DNA from: Pseudoxanthomonas beigongshangi
Lineage (GTDB): Bacteria; Pseudomonadota; Gammaproteobacteria; Xanthomonadales; Xanthomonadaceae
NCBI RefSeq assembly: GCF_016820515.1
Contig: NZ_JADHDV010000007.1
Location: forward strand, 101,744 to 165,743
DNA: 64,000 nucleotides
Reading direction: 5' to 3'
Shown here one piece after another: positions 34,973 to 44,564 of this stretch; the first letter of the stretch is position 1; the number at the start of each line of letters is the position of its first letter. The translations under genes and the position numbers were made by a program. Under the pieces are notes generated by a model that was not told the DNA's origin, did no database searches, and saw only the letters and a program-made list of their open reading frames with translations.

Positions 34973-35839
34973 TCAGAGATCCTGCTCGTAGCGCACGTAG
35001 GGCACCGTGCCTTCGTCAGCCTTGTCGTTGCTCAGCGAGAACGGATTCTTGCCGCGGCTGATGACGTTTTCCGCGCCCACGGTCAACTGGCCGCTCCACG
35101 GGGTTCGCCAGGTGAAGCCCAGGCCCAGGCCTTCCCACTTGCCTGGCTGGCCCGGCACATCGATGACGCGGCCGATGATGTTGGCACTGAAGGGACCGTA
35201 GCCGCCGCCAACCGTGAAGGTCTTGCTGTTCCAGTGACCGGCGATCGCCGGCAGGTCCGACGCCGGCACCAGGCGGGCGCGGGCGACCGCGCCGCCGATG
35301 GAGACGAAGCCTTCGCGTCCGATGTTCTTCTCGCCGAACACCGCCAAATCGTTCTGTTCGACGCGTCCGCCGGAAACCTTGCCACCGGACAGCCAGACGG
35401 GAAGGGTGTCGCGACCGGTGCCGGCCGACAGGCCGAGACGGCCGCCGGGACGGCTGAGGGTCGCACCGGCGCTGATGCGCTGGCCGTTGGCTTCATCGCT
35501 GTCCAGTGCCGCCAGCATGCAGTGGCTGGCCAGGCTGCCGATGTTGCCGACGATGCCGCTCTGCCGGTTGCACACCAGGCCCAGCGAATCGCCGGCTTCC
35601 AGGCCGAAGGCCGCGCTCAGCGTGTTGCTGCCGAAACGCCAGCGCGCGCCCGCGGAGGCTTCGCCGGTGGGCTCGAGCAGCAGCACGGCTTCGACTTTGC
35701 CGTTGGCGTTGTTCAGGATAGGGAGTGCGGTCGGCGCGGCGCGCTCGGCCTTCTTCTGCTTGGTCTGCGCAGCCGCGCCCGTCGCCACGCCAAGGGCGAG
35801 CAGAACGGCTAACGGTAGTCGCAGATGACGCAGTTTCAT
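34973..35839 (-). CDS. secreted beta-rich protein of unknown function
   Basis: 288 residues. A signal peptide (M-K-L-R-H-L-R-L-P-L-A-V-L-L-A-L, cleavage after G-A-A-A-Q, about residue 25) is followed by alternating polar/hydrophobic strands rich in Gly and Ser (for example S-A-G-A-R-W-R-F-G, T-F-T-V-G-G-G-Y-G), and the protein ends in L. This pattern suggests an outer-membrane or periplasmic beta-barrel-like protein. I do not recognise a family. The ATG at 35839 starts the signal peptide; upstream codons in the same frame are basic and lack a ribosome-binding site. It is convergent with the DUF4097 operon. Confidence 0.7.
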   Translation of the reverse strand: MKLRHLRLPLAVLLALGVATGAAAQTKQKKAERAAPTALPILNNANGKVEAVLLLEPTGEASAGARWRFGSNTLSAAFGLEAGDSLGLVCNRQSGIVGNIGSLASHCMLAALDSDEANGQRISAGATLSRPGGRLGLSAGTGRDTLPVWLSGGKVSGGRVEQNDLAVFGEKNIGREGFVSIGGAVARARLVPASDLPAIAGHWNSKTFTVGGGYGPFSANIIGRVIDVPGQPGKWEGLGLGFTWRTPWSGQLTVGAENVISRGKNPFSLSNDKADEGTVPYVRYEQDL

Positions 35840-35956
35840 GGCTCGCTTCAGACCCCGATCGTTGACGCGGAGTTCCCCTCCCGAAGGGGAACTGATGCTA
35901 TGCCGTTTATGTTTCTTTAACAAGTCCCCAGGACCCGCCTGCTTCCAAAAATAACG

Positions 35957-36853
35957 CTACTGGAGCCTGGCCGGGGCCTCGATTCCGACCGGCGGTTGGA
36001 CAAAAAGTTCCGCGATCTGATTGGTATTGAATTGGTATTTTTGACCGCAGAACTCGCAGCGGACTTCCGCCGTCCCGTCCACCAGCGCGGCGTGGGCTTC
36101 TTCTTCCCCCAGCGACTGCAGCATGGCCGCGACCCGATCACGGGAACAGGAGCAGCCAAAGCGCAGTGGCCGTTCGGCCATCCGTTCGGGAGCTTCCTCA
36201 TGGAACAGGCGGTGGACCAGCAGATGAGGAGCGGTGGCCAGCAGTTCGTCCTCGGACAGGGTGTCGAACAGCGCGCCGACCCGGTGCCAGCCGTCGGCGT
36301 CGCCCTCGTCGCCGGGCAGCTTCTGCAGCATCAGGCCGGCGGCGCGTTCGCCGTCGCTGGCCAGCAGCAGGCGGGTTGGCAACTGCTCCGACTGGCGGAA
36401 GTAGTCCTCGAAGGCCCCGGCCAGCGATTCGGCGTCCAGCGACACCAGGCTCTGGTAGCGCTGCGGCTCGCGCGGGTCCAGGCCCGGGTTCTCGATGGTG
36501 ATGGCCAGCAGGGCGTCCTCGCCGAGGTCGCGCAGGTCGCGCGGGGCGTCGTGGCCGTCCTCGAGTTGGGCGATGCCGCGCAGCGTGCCCGCCGCCGTGC
36601 ATTCGGCGAACAGGGTGCGCAACGACGCGCGGCTGCGCAGCTGGATGGAGAGGCGGCCATCCACCTTGGTGTGTCCGGTGAACAGCACCGCCGCCGCGCT
36701 GGCTTCGCCCAGCAATGCCGCGGCGGCGGGCGGATAGGCCTGGTGCGAAAGCAGTTCGCGCCACGACTGATCCAGGTGCACGGTCACGCCGCGCACGCCG
36801 GCCTTGGGCAGCAGGAAACGGATCTGGGTGTCGTTGTCGGGGCTGGGGTTCAC
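35957..36853 (-). CDS. hslO: Hsp33 redox-regulated chaperone
   Basis: 298 residues, near the 292 of Escherichia coli Hsp33. The C-terminal redox switch is complete: C234-S-C236 and C266-E-F-C269, which bind zinc when reduced and form disulfides on oxidation and unfolding to activate the holdase. The N-terminal substrate-binding domain is of normal length. The start is a GTG (36851-36853) at V-N-P-S-P-D-N-D with GGAG 5 nt upstream; a longer version from 36886 or 36913 would overlap or crowd the divergent mtgA start. It acts in the cytoplasm under oxidative stress. Confidence 0.95.
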   Translation of the reverse strand: MNPSPDNDTQIRFLLPKAGVRGVTVHLDQSWRELLSHQAYPPAAAALLGEASAAAVLFTGHTKVDGRLSIQLRSRASLRTLFAECTAAGTLRGIAQLEDGHDAPRDLRDLGEDALLAITIENPGLDPREPQRYQSLVSLDAESLAGAFEDYFRQSEQLPTRLLLASDGERAAGLMLQKLPGDEGDADGWHRVGALFDTLSEDELLATAPHLLVHRLFHEEAPERMAERPLRFGCSCSRDRVAAMLQSLGEEEAHAALVDGTAEVRCEFCGQKYQFNTNQIAELFVQPPVGIEAPARLQ

Positions 36854-36906
36854 GAGGACTCCGGGATGCGGGAAAACCGGCCGCATCGGCATAATGCGGC
36901 ATTGCG

Positions 36907-37701
36907 ATGGCAAAGGATGGTGTGACGATGGGGGCGAATCCGGCCTTCCTCAAGACGGCGGGCCAGGAAGGGGGCGGGAAACCGATCCGCCGCCGCCGCC
37001 GCTGGGGCCGATGGCTGTTGGCGCTGCCGTTCCTGTTCGCGGCGGCGAGCGTCCTGCAGGTCGTGGTCCTGCGCTTCGTCGACCCGCCGCTGTCGGCCTT
37101 CATGGTCGCGCGCCAGATCGAAGCCTGGTCCGAGGGCGACTGGGGTTTCCGCATCCAGCATGCCTGGCGGGATCTGGACAGGATTGCACCGAGCCTGCCG
37201 CTGTCCGTGGTGGCGGCCGAGGATCAGAACTTCGCCGGGCACAACGGTTTCGATTTCAAGGCCATCGAGAAGGCGCGCGCGAGCAATGCCAAGGGGCGCC
37301 GGCTGCGCGGCGCCAGCACCCTCAGCCAGCAGGTCGCCAAGAACCTGTTCCTGTGGCAGGGCAGCAGCCGGCCTTCGCGCTGGGTACGCAAGGGATTCGA
37401 GGTCTGGTACACCTTGCTGATCGAGACCTTCTGGCCGAAGTCGCGTATTCTGGAAATGCACGTGAACATCGCCGAGTTCGGCGATGGCGTCTATGGCGCA
37501 CAAGCTGCTGCCCGCCGTTATTGGGGCAAGGACGCATCACGATTGTCGCCGGCCGAGAGCGCGCGGCTGGCAGCCGTGCTGCCGGCACCGCGCCGTTACA
37601 ACGCACGCAGCCCGGGACCTTATGTGCAGCGCCGGGCCAACTGGATCCAGCGTCAGGTGAGGCAGATCGGCGGCGTGGCCTATCTTGAGCAATTGGATTG
37701 A
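36907..37701 (+). CDS. mtgA: monofunctional peptidoglycan transglycosylase
   Basis: 264 residues. A basic N-terminus and one membrane helix (about residues 36-56) precede a GT51 domain with the family motifs E-D-Q-N-F-A-x-H-x-G-F-D (catalytic Glu), [16 protein letters not shown], and the [11 protein letters not shown] segment. It polymerises lipid II into glycan strands on the outer face of the inner membrane. The ATG at 36907 is followed by a second in-frame ATG at 36928. It is divergent from hslO with only 53 bases between starts, and the next glycosyltransferase begins 5 nt after its stop, so they are probably co-transcribed. Confidence 0.95.
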   Translation: MAKDGVTMGANPAFLKTAGQEGGGKPIRRRRRWGRWLLALPFLFAAASVLQVVVLRFVDPPLSAFMVARQIEAWSEGDWGFRIQHAWRDLDRIAPSLPLSVVAAEDQNFAGHNGFDFKAIEKARASNAKGRRLRGASTLSQQVAKNLFLWQGSSRPSRWVRKGFEVWYTLLIETFWPKSRILEMHVNIAEFGDGVYGAQAAARRYWGKDASRLSPAESARLAAVLPAPRRYNARSPGPYVQRRANWIQRQVRQIGGVAYLEQLD

Positions 37702-37706
37702 GTGGC

Positions 37707-38732
37707 ATGAGCGATGAACTGCTGACCGTAGTAATTGCGGCGCGTAACGAAGCCGAGGCGCTGCCGCGGCTGCATCCCCGTATTACGGCGACGCTCGACG
37801 GGATCGCCAGTGTCCAGTGGCGTGTTCTCTATATCGATGACGGCAGCACGGATGACACCTGGAACGTCATGCAGCGTCTGGCGACCGAGGATGGGCGAGT
37901 GTCGCTGTTGAGGCTCTCGCGCAACTTCGGCAAGGAGGCGGCGCTTACCGCTGGACTGGATCAGGTGGTCAAGGGTGCTGCCGTCATCCTTGATGCTGAT
38001 GGACAGGATCCACCGGAACTGATTCCCCGCTTCGTGGAACTGTGGCGACAGGGCTATGACAACGTTCACGGTACCCGCATCGCTCGCGAAGGAGAAGGCT
38101 GGCCCAAACGCTTGACCGCGCACCTGTTCTACCGCGTCATCGGCCGGCTCTCCAAGACGCCCATCCCGGCCGACACCGGTGATTTCCGCCTGCTGTCGCC
38201 GCGCGCGCTGGAGGCGTTGCGCGGGTTGCGTGAGCGCCACCGCTTCATGAAGGGGCTGTTCGGCTGGGTGGGCTACCGCCAGACCGCCATCGCCTACCGG
38301 CGCGAGCCGCGGCTGGCGGGCGACACCAACTTCGGTTTCTGGAAGCTGTGGAACTTCGCCCTGGAGGGCATCACCAGCTTCTCCACCGCGCCCCTGCGGG
38401 CGGCGACCTACCTGGGTGTACTGACCGCACTGCTGGCGTTCCTGGCCGCGCTGTGGGTGGTGGTCAAGGCGATGCTGTGGGGCGACCCGGTGGCCGGCTG
38501 GCCGACGATGATGGCGGTCATCCTGTTCCTGGGCGGCGTGCAACTGGTCGCGCTGGGCATCATCGGCGAGTACCTGGGCCGGCTTTACGAGGAGTCCAAG
38601 CAGCGCCCGCTGTACTTGGTCGATGTATGGCAACCCGGCGCCGCAGGAGTATCCTTGGGCCAGCCCTCTCGACCATCCGATGGAGGCAGTCATGCGCACG
38701 GTTCGCCAGTTGTTGGGGGCCAAGAGCCCTGA
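37707..38732 (+). CDS. GtrB-like family 2 glycosyltransferase (polyprenyl-phosphate sugar synthase type)
   Basis: 341 residues. A GT-A/GT2 domain (V-V-I-A-A-R-N-E-A, I-D-D-G-S-T-D-D-T, L-D-A-D-G-Q-D-P-P-E, D-T-G-D-F-R-L-L) is followed by two C-terminal membrane helices (about 235-260 and 270-295), as in GtrB, ArnC and DPM1-like enzymes that move a sugar from a nucleotide donor to polyprenyl phosphate. The sugar is unknown. The ATG at 37707 starts directly before the first strand. The last 40 codons are low-complexity (S-L-G-Q-P-S-R-P-S-D-G-G-S-H-A-H-G-S) and the gene overlaps the CBS gene by 41 nt, which suggests its stop was pushed downstream. Confidence 0.88.
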   Translation: MSDELLTVVIAARNEAEALPRLHPRITATLDGIASVQWRVLYIDDGSTDDTWNVMQRLATEDGRVSLLRLSRNFGKEAALTAGLDQVVKGAAVILDADGQDPPELIPRFVELWRQGYDNVHGTRIAREGEGWPKRLTAHLFYRVIGRLSKTPIPADTGDFRLLSPRALEALRGLRERHRFMKGLFGWVGYRQTAIAYRREPRLAGDTNFGFWKLWNFALEGITSFSTAPLRAATYLGVLTALLAFLAALWVVVKAMLWGDPVAGWPTMMAVILFLGGVQLVALGIIGEYLGRLYEESKQRPLYLVDVWQPGAAGVSLGQPSRPSDGGSHAHGSPVVGGQEP

Positions 38733-39120
38733 GGTTTTCGCGGTTTCCCCGGACGATTCGGTACTCGACGCCATCAAGCTGATGGCGCAGAAAAGCGTGG
38801 GCGCGGTGCTGGCCATGCAGGGAGCCAGACTGTGCGGAATCGTTTCCGAGCGTGACTACGCACGCAAGGTGGTGCTGCAGGGGCGTTCCTCGGCCAACAC
38901 GCCGGTGCGCGACATCATGACCGGGCGGGTGATCACCGTCGGCCCGGACGACACGGTCGATCGCTGCATGCAGATCGTCACCGAACACCGCATCCGCCAC
39001 CTGCCGGTGCTGGAAGGCGATCGCGTGGCCGGCGTGATCTCGATCGGCGATCTGGTCAAGGCGGTGATCGAGGACCAGCAACTGGAACTGGACCAACTGC
39101 AGCGCTACATCGCCAGCTGA
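38692..39120 (+). CDS. paired CBS-domain protein
   Basis: 142 residues made of two CBS domains: one around F-A-V-S-P-D-D-S-V-L-D-A-I-K-L-M (15-65) with G-I-V-S-E-R-D-Y-A-R-K-V, the other around M-T-G-R-V-I-T-V-G-P-D-D-T-V-D-R-C-M (80-135) with G-V-I-S-I-G-D-L-V-K. Such stand-alone pairs bind adenine nucleotides and report energy state. The ATG at 38692 has GGAG (38682-38685) 6 nt upstream. It starts inside the 3' end of the glycosyltransferase, so the two are coupled. Confidence 0.9.
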   Translation: MRTVRQLLGAKSPEVFAVSPDDSVLDAIKLMAQKSVGAVLAMQGARLCGIVSERDYARKVVLQGRSSANTPVRDIMTGRVITVGPDDTVDRCMQIVTEHRIRHLPVLEGDRVAGVISIGDLVKAVIEDQQLELDQLQRYIAS

Positions 39121-39123
39121 CGC

Positions 39124-41067
39124 TCAACGCGCGTACTGGCCGCCGCAGCCGGCGTCCTTGCCCGGACCCAGTTCCAGGGTGGCCAGCAGCGCGGCCGGCG
39201 GCGCGATGCTGCCCAGCGCCAGCGCGGTCGCGCCGCGCAGGCCCAGGCGCTTGAAGTCGGGACGGAACGAGGGATCCCGGAAGGTGCCCTGCACCACCAG
39301 CGGAGAACGCAGGGCCAGGATGCTGCGGTCCTTCGGTCGCGGCCGCAGTTCCAGATCCAGGGTTTCCTCCTTCAGGCTGATATCGCCCTTGCCGACGATC
39401 AGCGTGTCGGTGGTATCGAAGGCCAGCGTGCGCGCGTGCATCACGCCGTCCTGCACGGCGAAGTCGCCGAACGCGCAGCGTACCGGAACGGTCTTGTCCC
39501 TGGTCAGCAGGAACTTCAGCGACTCGGCGACGTCCAGTCCGGCGAGTTCCATCAGCAGGTTGCTGATCCGGCCCTGGCCCATGCCGATCGCGATGTCGCC
39601 GTCGGCGCTGCCGAGGATGCGCGCGACCGAGTTGCCGGTGCCGGTGATGGCGACATCGCCGCCGATGCGGCCGATGGCCGTGCGGGTGATTTCGGCATCC
39701 GGGAACAACCGCGCCAGGTTCAGCCGGCGCAGCGAGATGTCGGCGCGGGTACGGATGGTGTCGGTGCGCGCATCCATGCGGATGTTCGAGCGGATGTCGC
39801 CTTCGGCGACGCCGAAGTTGAGCGGATCCAGGTGCAGCAGGCCGCCGTCCAGGCGCAGGTGCGCGTCCATGTCGTCCAGAGGCAGTTTCGGCGCGTTGAT
39901 GCGATGTGCCTTCCAGCGCACGTCCGCATCCATCGCGCGCAGCTTGGCCAACTGGTAGGGCGTGTCAGGAAGCACGCGCGCATCGGCGCGCTGCTCGGCC
40001 GCTTCGGCCTTTTGTTCGGCGTTGCTGGTTTCCGCGCCACCGGTCTGCGGCGCCGCGCCCACGAAGCCCGCCAGGTCATCGAAGTCGAGGCGTCGCGAGA
40101 CCAGATCCGCTTTCAGCAATGGACGCGCGCGGCCGACCGTCACGCTGGCCGAACCGCCAAGATCGCTGTCGCCGACCTGACCGGTGAAGCCGTCGTAGCG
40201 CCAGGTATTGCCGTCGCGGGTGAAGCGTCCGTCCAATCGGTATGGGGGCGTGGGTGGGATGGCGATGCCGAGCAGCGGATACAGATCCTGCATGTCGCGG
40301 CCGGCCAATTGCAGCTTCAGATCGAAGCCGCGCAGGCGCAGTGGATCCAGCAGGCTGCCACGGGCGTGGGCGCGGGTGGCGCCGGCCTGCGCGCGCAGGT
40401 CGATGCGATAGGGTTGGCTGGCATCGCGCAGCGCCAGCGGCGAGGCGGCCTGTCCCTGCAGCCGGAAGGGCTCGCCGCTCCAATGGCCGCCTCCATCGAT
40501 GGCCACCGATGGCGCATTTTCCTTGCCGGGCGACGCCACGCTGTTCAACCGGATATCGATGTCGGTTTTTTCCGGCGCGTCGAGATAGCGCAGGCGACCG
40601 TCGCGGACCCAGAGGCGATGGAAGCGCAGATCCGTCTCGCCGGAAGCCCCGAAGTCCCAGTTGCCCTTGTCACCCGGTCCGGTTTCCAGGCGCAGGGTGG
40701 GTTCGATCAGGCGGATCTCGGGAATGCGGACCTGTCCCCGCAGCAGCGGCCAGATTTCGATGTCCAGTTCCGCCCGCCGCGCCGCCGCCATGGTCGGTTC
40801 CCGCGACCATGCCGCGTTGCCGAAACGCAGCGCGTCGCCGCGCACGGTGGTGACGCGCCCAAGGTCCACGTCCAGGTTGCCGCCAATGCGGAATTCGCGG
40901 CCGGTACGGGCCTGGACCTGCCGTTCGAGCGGACCCTTGAACCAGTTCCAGTCGAACAAGGCGATCAGCACGGCCACGAGCGCCACCAGCAGCGCGAGGA
41001 CCATGCCCGTGCGGCGTGAGGGCCGGGGCCAGCGGAATGGCGTCTTGCGGGCAGGGACGCGATTCAT
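39124..41067 (-). CDS. AsmA family protein
   Basis: 647 residues. One N-terminal membrane helix (about 21-41; G-M-V-L-A-L-L-V-A-L-V-A-V-L-I-A) is followed by the AsmA motif region (F-K-G-P-L-E-R-Q-V-Q-A-R-T-G-R-E-F-R-I) and a long beta-rich periplasmic part ending in an AsmA C-terminal domain (about 450-600, D-I-A-I-G-M-G-Q-G-R-I-S-N-L-L). AsmA-like proteins are thought to carry phospholipids between the inner and outer membranes. The C-terminus (G-P-G-K-D-A-G-C-G) contains the only Cys cluster. It is convergent with the CBS gene at 3 nt distance. Confidence 0.88.
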   Translation of the reverse strand: MNRVPARKTPFRWPRPSRRTGMVLALLVALVAVLIALFDWNWFKGPLERQVQARTGREFRIGGNLDVDLGRVTTVRGDALRFGNAAWSREPTMAAARRAELDIEIWPLLRGQVRIPEIRLIEPTLRLETGPGDKGNWDFGASGETDLRFHRLWVRDGRLRYLDAPEKTDIDIRLNSVASPGKENAPSVAIDGGGHWSGEPFRLQGQAASPLALRDASQPYRIDLRAQAGATRAHARGSLLDPLRLRGFDLKLQLAGRDMQDLYPLLGIAIPPTPPYRLDGRFTRDGNTWRYDGFTGQVGDSDLGGSASVTVGRARPLLKADLVSRRLDFDDLAGFVGAAPQTGGAETSNAEQKAEAAEQRADARVLPDTPYQLAKLRAMDADVRWKAHRINAPKLPLDDMDAHLRLDGGLLHLDPLNFGVAEGDIRSNIRMDARTDTIRTRADISLRRLNLARLFPDAEITRTAIGRIGGDVAITGTGNSVARILGSADGDIAIGMGQGRISNLLMELAGLDVAESLKFLLTRDKTVPVRCAFGDFAVQDGVMHARTLAFDTTDTLIVGKGDISLKEETLDLELRPRPKDRSILALRSPLVVQGTFRDPSFRPDFKRLGLRGATALALGSIAPPAALLATLELGPGKDAGCGGQYAR

Positions 41068-41153
41068 GCGTCCACTTAGCCAGCGCGGTTGTTCAGGCCA
41101 TGCGAAAGCCGGGTCAAGCCGGGTTTCGCGTGTTCAGCCGGCGTGCGGCGCGC

Positions 41154-41825
41154 TCAGCCGCCGGCCAGGCGCGGCCGCAGGACCTGTTCGGTGACCGCGA
41201 TGTAGTGGCAGACGCTGCCGGCGATCACGAACAGGTGCCAGATCGCGTGCGAATAGCGGATCGACTCGCGATGGTAGAAATAGGTGCCCAGGGTGTAGAA
41301 GAGGCCGCCTGCCAGCAGCCAGCCCAGGGTCCAGGCATCGAGCGAGGTCAGCATCGGCTTGATGGCCACCATCACCAGCCAGCCCATGGCGATGTAGATC
41401 AGCGTGGACAGCAGCTTGAAGCGGCCGGTGTAGAACAGCTTGAAGATCACCCCGCCCACCGCCAGCGTCCAGATCGCCGCGAACAGGCTCCAGCCCCAGG
41501 GACCGCGCAGGCCGATGAGGGTGAACGGCGTGTAGGTGCCGGCGATCAACAGGTAGATCGCGCAGTGATCGAACACCTTCAGGCGGCCCTTGGCGACCGG
41601 GTGCTGGATGGCGTGGTAAAGCGTGGAAGCCGTGTACAGCAGCAGCAGGGTCACGCCGAACACGATCGACGCGCCGAGTTGCCAACCGTCGCCGTAGATG
41701 GCGGCCAGGGTGATCAGCACCGCGCCACCGGCCAGGGCGGCCATCGCGCCCAGGCCATGGGTCAGGGCGCTGGCGATCTCGTCACGGATGTGCGCGGCGC
41801 GCGGATGGGAGTGTTCGGCGGTCAT
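41154..41825 (-). CDS. trhA: hemolysin III/TrhA (PAQR family) membrane protein
   Basis: 223 residues with seven predicted membrane helices. The conserved PAQR residues are present: H-A-L/T-H-G-L-G near the start, L-Y-H-A-I-Q-H after helix 2, F-D-H-C-A-I-Y-L-L-I-A-G-T-Y-T-P-F, and S-H-A-I-W-H-L-F-V at the end. These His/Asp residues form a zinc site in the family. Despite the name, the TrhA homologue works in membrane energy and fluidity homeostasis; true haemolysis is not supported. It ends near a short hairpin at 41102-41129. Confidence 0.92.
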   Translation of the reverse strand: MTAEHSHPRAAHIRDEIASALTHGLGAMAALAGGAVLITLAAIYGDGWQLGASIVFGVTLLLLYTASTLYHAIQHPVAKGRLKVFDHCAIYLLIAGTYTPFTLIGLRGPWGWSLFAAIWTLAVGGVIFKLFYTGRFKLLSTLIYIAMGWLVMVAIKPMLTSLDAWTLGWLLAGGLFYTLGTYFYHRESIRYSHAIWHLFVIAGSVCHYIAVTEQVLRPRLAGG

Positions 41826-41917
41826 GCGCGGACGTTACCGCAATGCAGCAAGCGCTGCATCCATACGCCGCCCGTGTCTTCAGCATGGAGCCGGAAAACA
41901 CGGGCGGCGCGCGGCGA

Positions 41918-43522
41918 TCAATCCACCGCGGCGGCGTGCGCGTGTTCGCGGGTGGCCAGGAACTGCACGGCCGGCGCGCGTTCCTGCGCCAGTTGCAGGT
42001 TGACCCGCGTCGGCGCGAGGTAGACCAGTTGCCCGGCGGCGTCGACGGCCAGGTTCATCGCGTTCTTGTCGCGGAACTCTTCCAGCTTCTTCGCGTCGTC
42101 GCAGCGGATCCAGCGGGCGGTGGCGACGCTGACGTTCTCGAAGCTCGCGTCCACGCCGTACTCGTCCTTCAGGCGGTAGGCGACCACGTCGAACTGCAGC
42201 ATGCCGACCGCGCCGAGGATGAGGTCGTTGCTCATCAGCGGGCGGAAGAACTGGGTCGCGCCTTCCTCGCTGAGCTGGGCCAGGCCCTTCTGCAACTGCT
42301 TGAGCTTGAGCGGATCCCGCAGGCGCGCGCGGCGGAACAGTTCCGGCGCGAAGTTGGGGATGCCGGTGAAGCCCAGCGATTCGCCCTCGGTGAAGGTGTC
42401 GCCGATCGAGATGGTGCCGTGGTTGTGGATGCCGATGACATCGCCCGGCCAGGCCTCGGCGGCGATCTCGCGATCGCTGGCCATGAAGGTCAGTGCGTTG
42501 GCCAGCTTGATGTCCTTGCCGCTGCGCACGTGGAAGGCCTTCATGCCGGCTTCGAAACGACCCGAGCACACGCGCATGAAGGCGACGCGATCGCGGTGCT
42601 GCGGATCCATGTTGGCCTGGATCTTGAAGACGAAGCCGGTCAGCTTGTTCTCGGTCGGTTGCACGTTGCGGCCGGTGGTGGCGCGGGCCTGTGGCGAGGG
42701 CGCGTGCTCGACGAAGAAGTCCAGCAGCGGCTGCACGCCGAAGTTGTTCACCGCCGAACCGAAGAACACCGGGGTCTGCCGGCCTTCGCGATAGGCCTGC
42801 AGATCGAAGGAATGCGAGGCGCCCTGCACCAGTTCCAGTTCGTCGCGCAGGCTGGCCAGCATCTCGGCGCCGATGCGCGCTTCCAGCTGCGGATCGTCCA
42901 GCGAGGCGAAGATGGTCGAATCCTGGCGGGTGAAGTTGCGGCCCTGCTCGTACAGGTGGACCTCGCCGGTCAGCAGGTGTACCACGCCCTTCAGGCGGCT
43001 GCCCATGCCGATCGGCCAGGTCACCGGCGCGCACTGGATGCCGAGCACGCGCTCGACTTCGTCCAGCAGTTCGATCGGCTCGCGGCCTTCGCGGTCGAGC
43101 TTGTTGATGAAGGTCATGATGGGGGTGTCGCGCAGGCGGCACACTTCCATCAGCTTGATGGTCCGCTCTTCCACGCCCTTGGCCACGTCGATGACCATCA
43201 GCGCCGAGTCCACTGCGGTCAGCACGCGGTAGGTGTCTTCGCCGAAGTCGGCGTGGCCGGGCGTGTCCAGCAAATTGACGATCTTGCCTTCGTACGGGAA
43301 CTGCATGACCGAGGAGGTGACCGAGATGCCACGCTCCTTTTCCAGCGCCATCCAGTCGGAGGTGGCGTGGCGGGCGGCCTTGCGGCCCTTGACCGAACCG
43401 GCCATCTGGATCGCGCCGCCGAACAGCAGCAGCTTTTCGGTCAGCGTGGTCTTGCCGGCGTCAGGGTGGGAGATGATGGCGAAGGTGCGGCGGCGCGCGG
43501 CTTCGGTGGCGACTTCGGACAT
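41918..43522 (-). CDS. prfC: peptide chain release factor 3
   Basis: 534 residues, typical of RF3. The GTPase domain shows the P-loop (S-H-P-D-A-G-K-T-T), switch G3 D-T-P-G-H-A-D-F, and G4 F-I-N-K-L-D, followed by the RF3-specific domains II and III ([16 protein letters not shown]). It uses GTP to remove RF1 or RF2 from the ribosome after peptide release. The ATG at 43522 is the natural start. It is the only translation factor in the window and is likely a stand-alone gene. Confidence 0.97.
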   Translation of the reverse strand: MSEVATEAARRRTFAIISHPDAGKTTLTEKLLLFGGAIQMAGSVKGRKAARHATSDWMALEKERGISVTSSVMQFPYEGKIVNLLDTPGHADFGEDTYRVLTAVDSALMVIDVAKGVEERTIKLMEVCRLRDTPIMTFINKLDREGREPIELLDEVERVLGIQCAPVTWPIGMGSRLKGVVHLLTGEVHLYEQGRNFTRQDSTIFASLDDPQLEARIGAEMLASLRDELELVQGASHSFDLQAYREGRQTPVFFGSAVNNFGVQPLLDFFVEHAPSPQARATTGRNVQPTENKLTGFVFKIQANMDPQHRDRVAFMRVCSGRFEAGMKAFHVRSGKDIKLANALTFMASDREIAAEAWPGDVIGIHNHGTISIGDTFTEGESLGFTGIPNFAPELFRRARLRDPLKLKQLQKGLAQLSEEGATQFFRPLMSNDLILGAVGMLQFDVVAYRLKDEYGVDASFENVSVATARWIRCDDAKKLEEFRDKNAMNLAVDAAGQLVYLAPTRVNLQLAQERAPAVQFLATREHAHAAAVD

Positions 43523-43568
43523 GGCAAGGGCGCCCGCGCGGGCGCTGGGAGACGGGGAAAGTCGCGAA

Positions 43569-44564
43569 TTATAGCGGGTTGGCCCGGTCCGCCGGGGCGG
43601 CGCCGGCGGGCGGGTCGATGGGACCGGATCCGGCGTGCTGGCTGGCGAACTGGAGTTGGCCCAGCGGGCCGAACATCCTGAACGGAATGGATTCCAGCGC
43701 CATGCCGCGGTTCACCTGGACCACGAAATGCAGGTGCGGGGCGGTGCTGAACCCGGTGTTGCCGGACAGCCCGATGCGCTGCCCCTTGCGCACGTACTGG
43801 CCCTCGCGCACCTGCACGCCTTCCGGCTTGAGATGCGCGTAGACGGCCATGCTGCCGTCGCCGTGGACGATGCGGATGAAATTGGCGCGGCCGCCGAATC
43901 GTTCGCGGTTCAGGCCGGCCTTGTCGAAGTCGGACTCCACCTGCATGACCATGCCCTCGCGCGCGGCGAGGATCGGCGTGCCCACCGGGACCGCGAAGTC
44001 GATGGCGTACAGGTTCTGCGCGTCGTTGTGGCTGAATCCGCCGCCCGGGCCCTGGTCCACCCGCACCCGCCCGTATTCGAAGGGCAGGCGGTATTCGTAA
44101 TCCTGGCCGTGCGCGGCGGGATCACCCGGCAGGGAGTCCAGCGCCAGTTCGAAATCGCCGCCACGCAGGGGATCGCGCATCGAAATGCTGGCGACCAGGA
44201 CGCTGCTGCGCGCCGGCACCACCGCGGTCGCCGGCAGCGCCGGCTGGGCGGCGACGTTGCTGTTGCGCTTGAAACCCAGGCGCACCTCGACCGGCCCGTG
44301 CAGCAGGTTGTCCGCCCACGCCTGGTAGCGCAGGCCGCTGCGTTCCAGCCGCAGCCGCACTTGCGCGCTGGGGGCGTTGTGGAAGCGCAGCACGTCCACG
44401 CTGGCATCCACCAGTTCGCCGGCCTCCGGCGGTTTGTCGCCGTACTGGGTATAGCCGTGCTTGTCCTTCCAGCGGTACAGCCGCGCCGCCTCGCCGGGGA
44501 CGGCGCCAGCGAGCAGCGTGGCGGCGGCGAGGCAGAGCAGGGACGTGCGCAGGGCGGGGTTCAC
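43569..44564 (-). CDS. M23 family metallopeptidase (LytM domain)
   Basis: 331 residues. Signal peptide (about 1-25), then a DUF4124-like [18 protein letters not shown] segment, a beta-rich middle part, and a LytM domain with the H-N-D ... Y-A-I-D-F-A zinc-binding stretch and H-L-H-F near residue 300. Both zinc-binding motifs of active M23 enzymes (HxxxD-type and HxH) are visible, so it may cut peptidoglycan cross-links, or activate amidases if not hydrolytic. The start is a GTG (44562-44564) that overlaps the upstream TGA by 3 nt in GTGA, so it is translationally coupled to the propeller lipoprotein. Confidence 0.88.
   Translation of the reverse strand: MNPALRTSLLCLAAATLLAGAVPGEAARLYRWKDKHGYTQYGDKPPEAGELVDASVDVLRFHNAPSAQVRLRLERSGLRYQAWADNLLHGPVEVRLGFKRNSNVAAQPALPATAVVPARSSVLVASISMRDPLRGGDFELALDSLPGDPAAHGQDYEYRLPFEYGRVRVDQGPGGGFSHNDAQNLYAIDFAVPVGTPILAAREGMVMQVESDFDKAGLNRERFGGRANFIRIVHGDGSMAVYAHLKPEGVQVREGQYVRKGQRIGLSGNTGFSTAPHLHFVVQVNRGMALESIPFRMFGPLGQLQFASQHAGSGPIDPPAGAAPADRANPL

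Noticed and set aside
41154..41825. A haemolysin
   Set aside because: The family name is historical. The sequence is a PAQR/TrhA-like seven-helix membrane protein.
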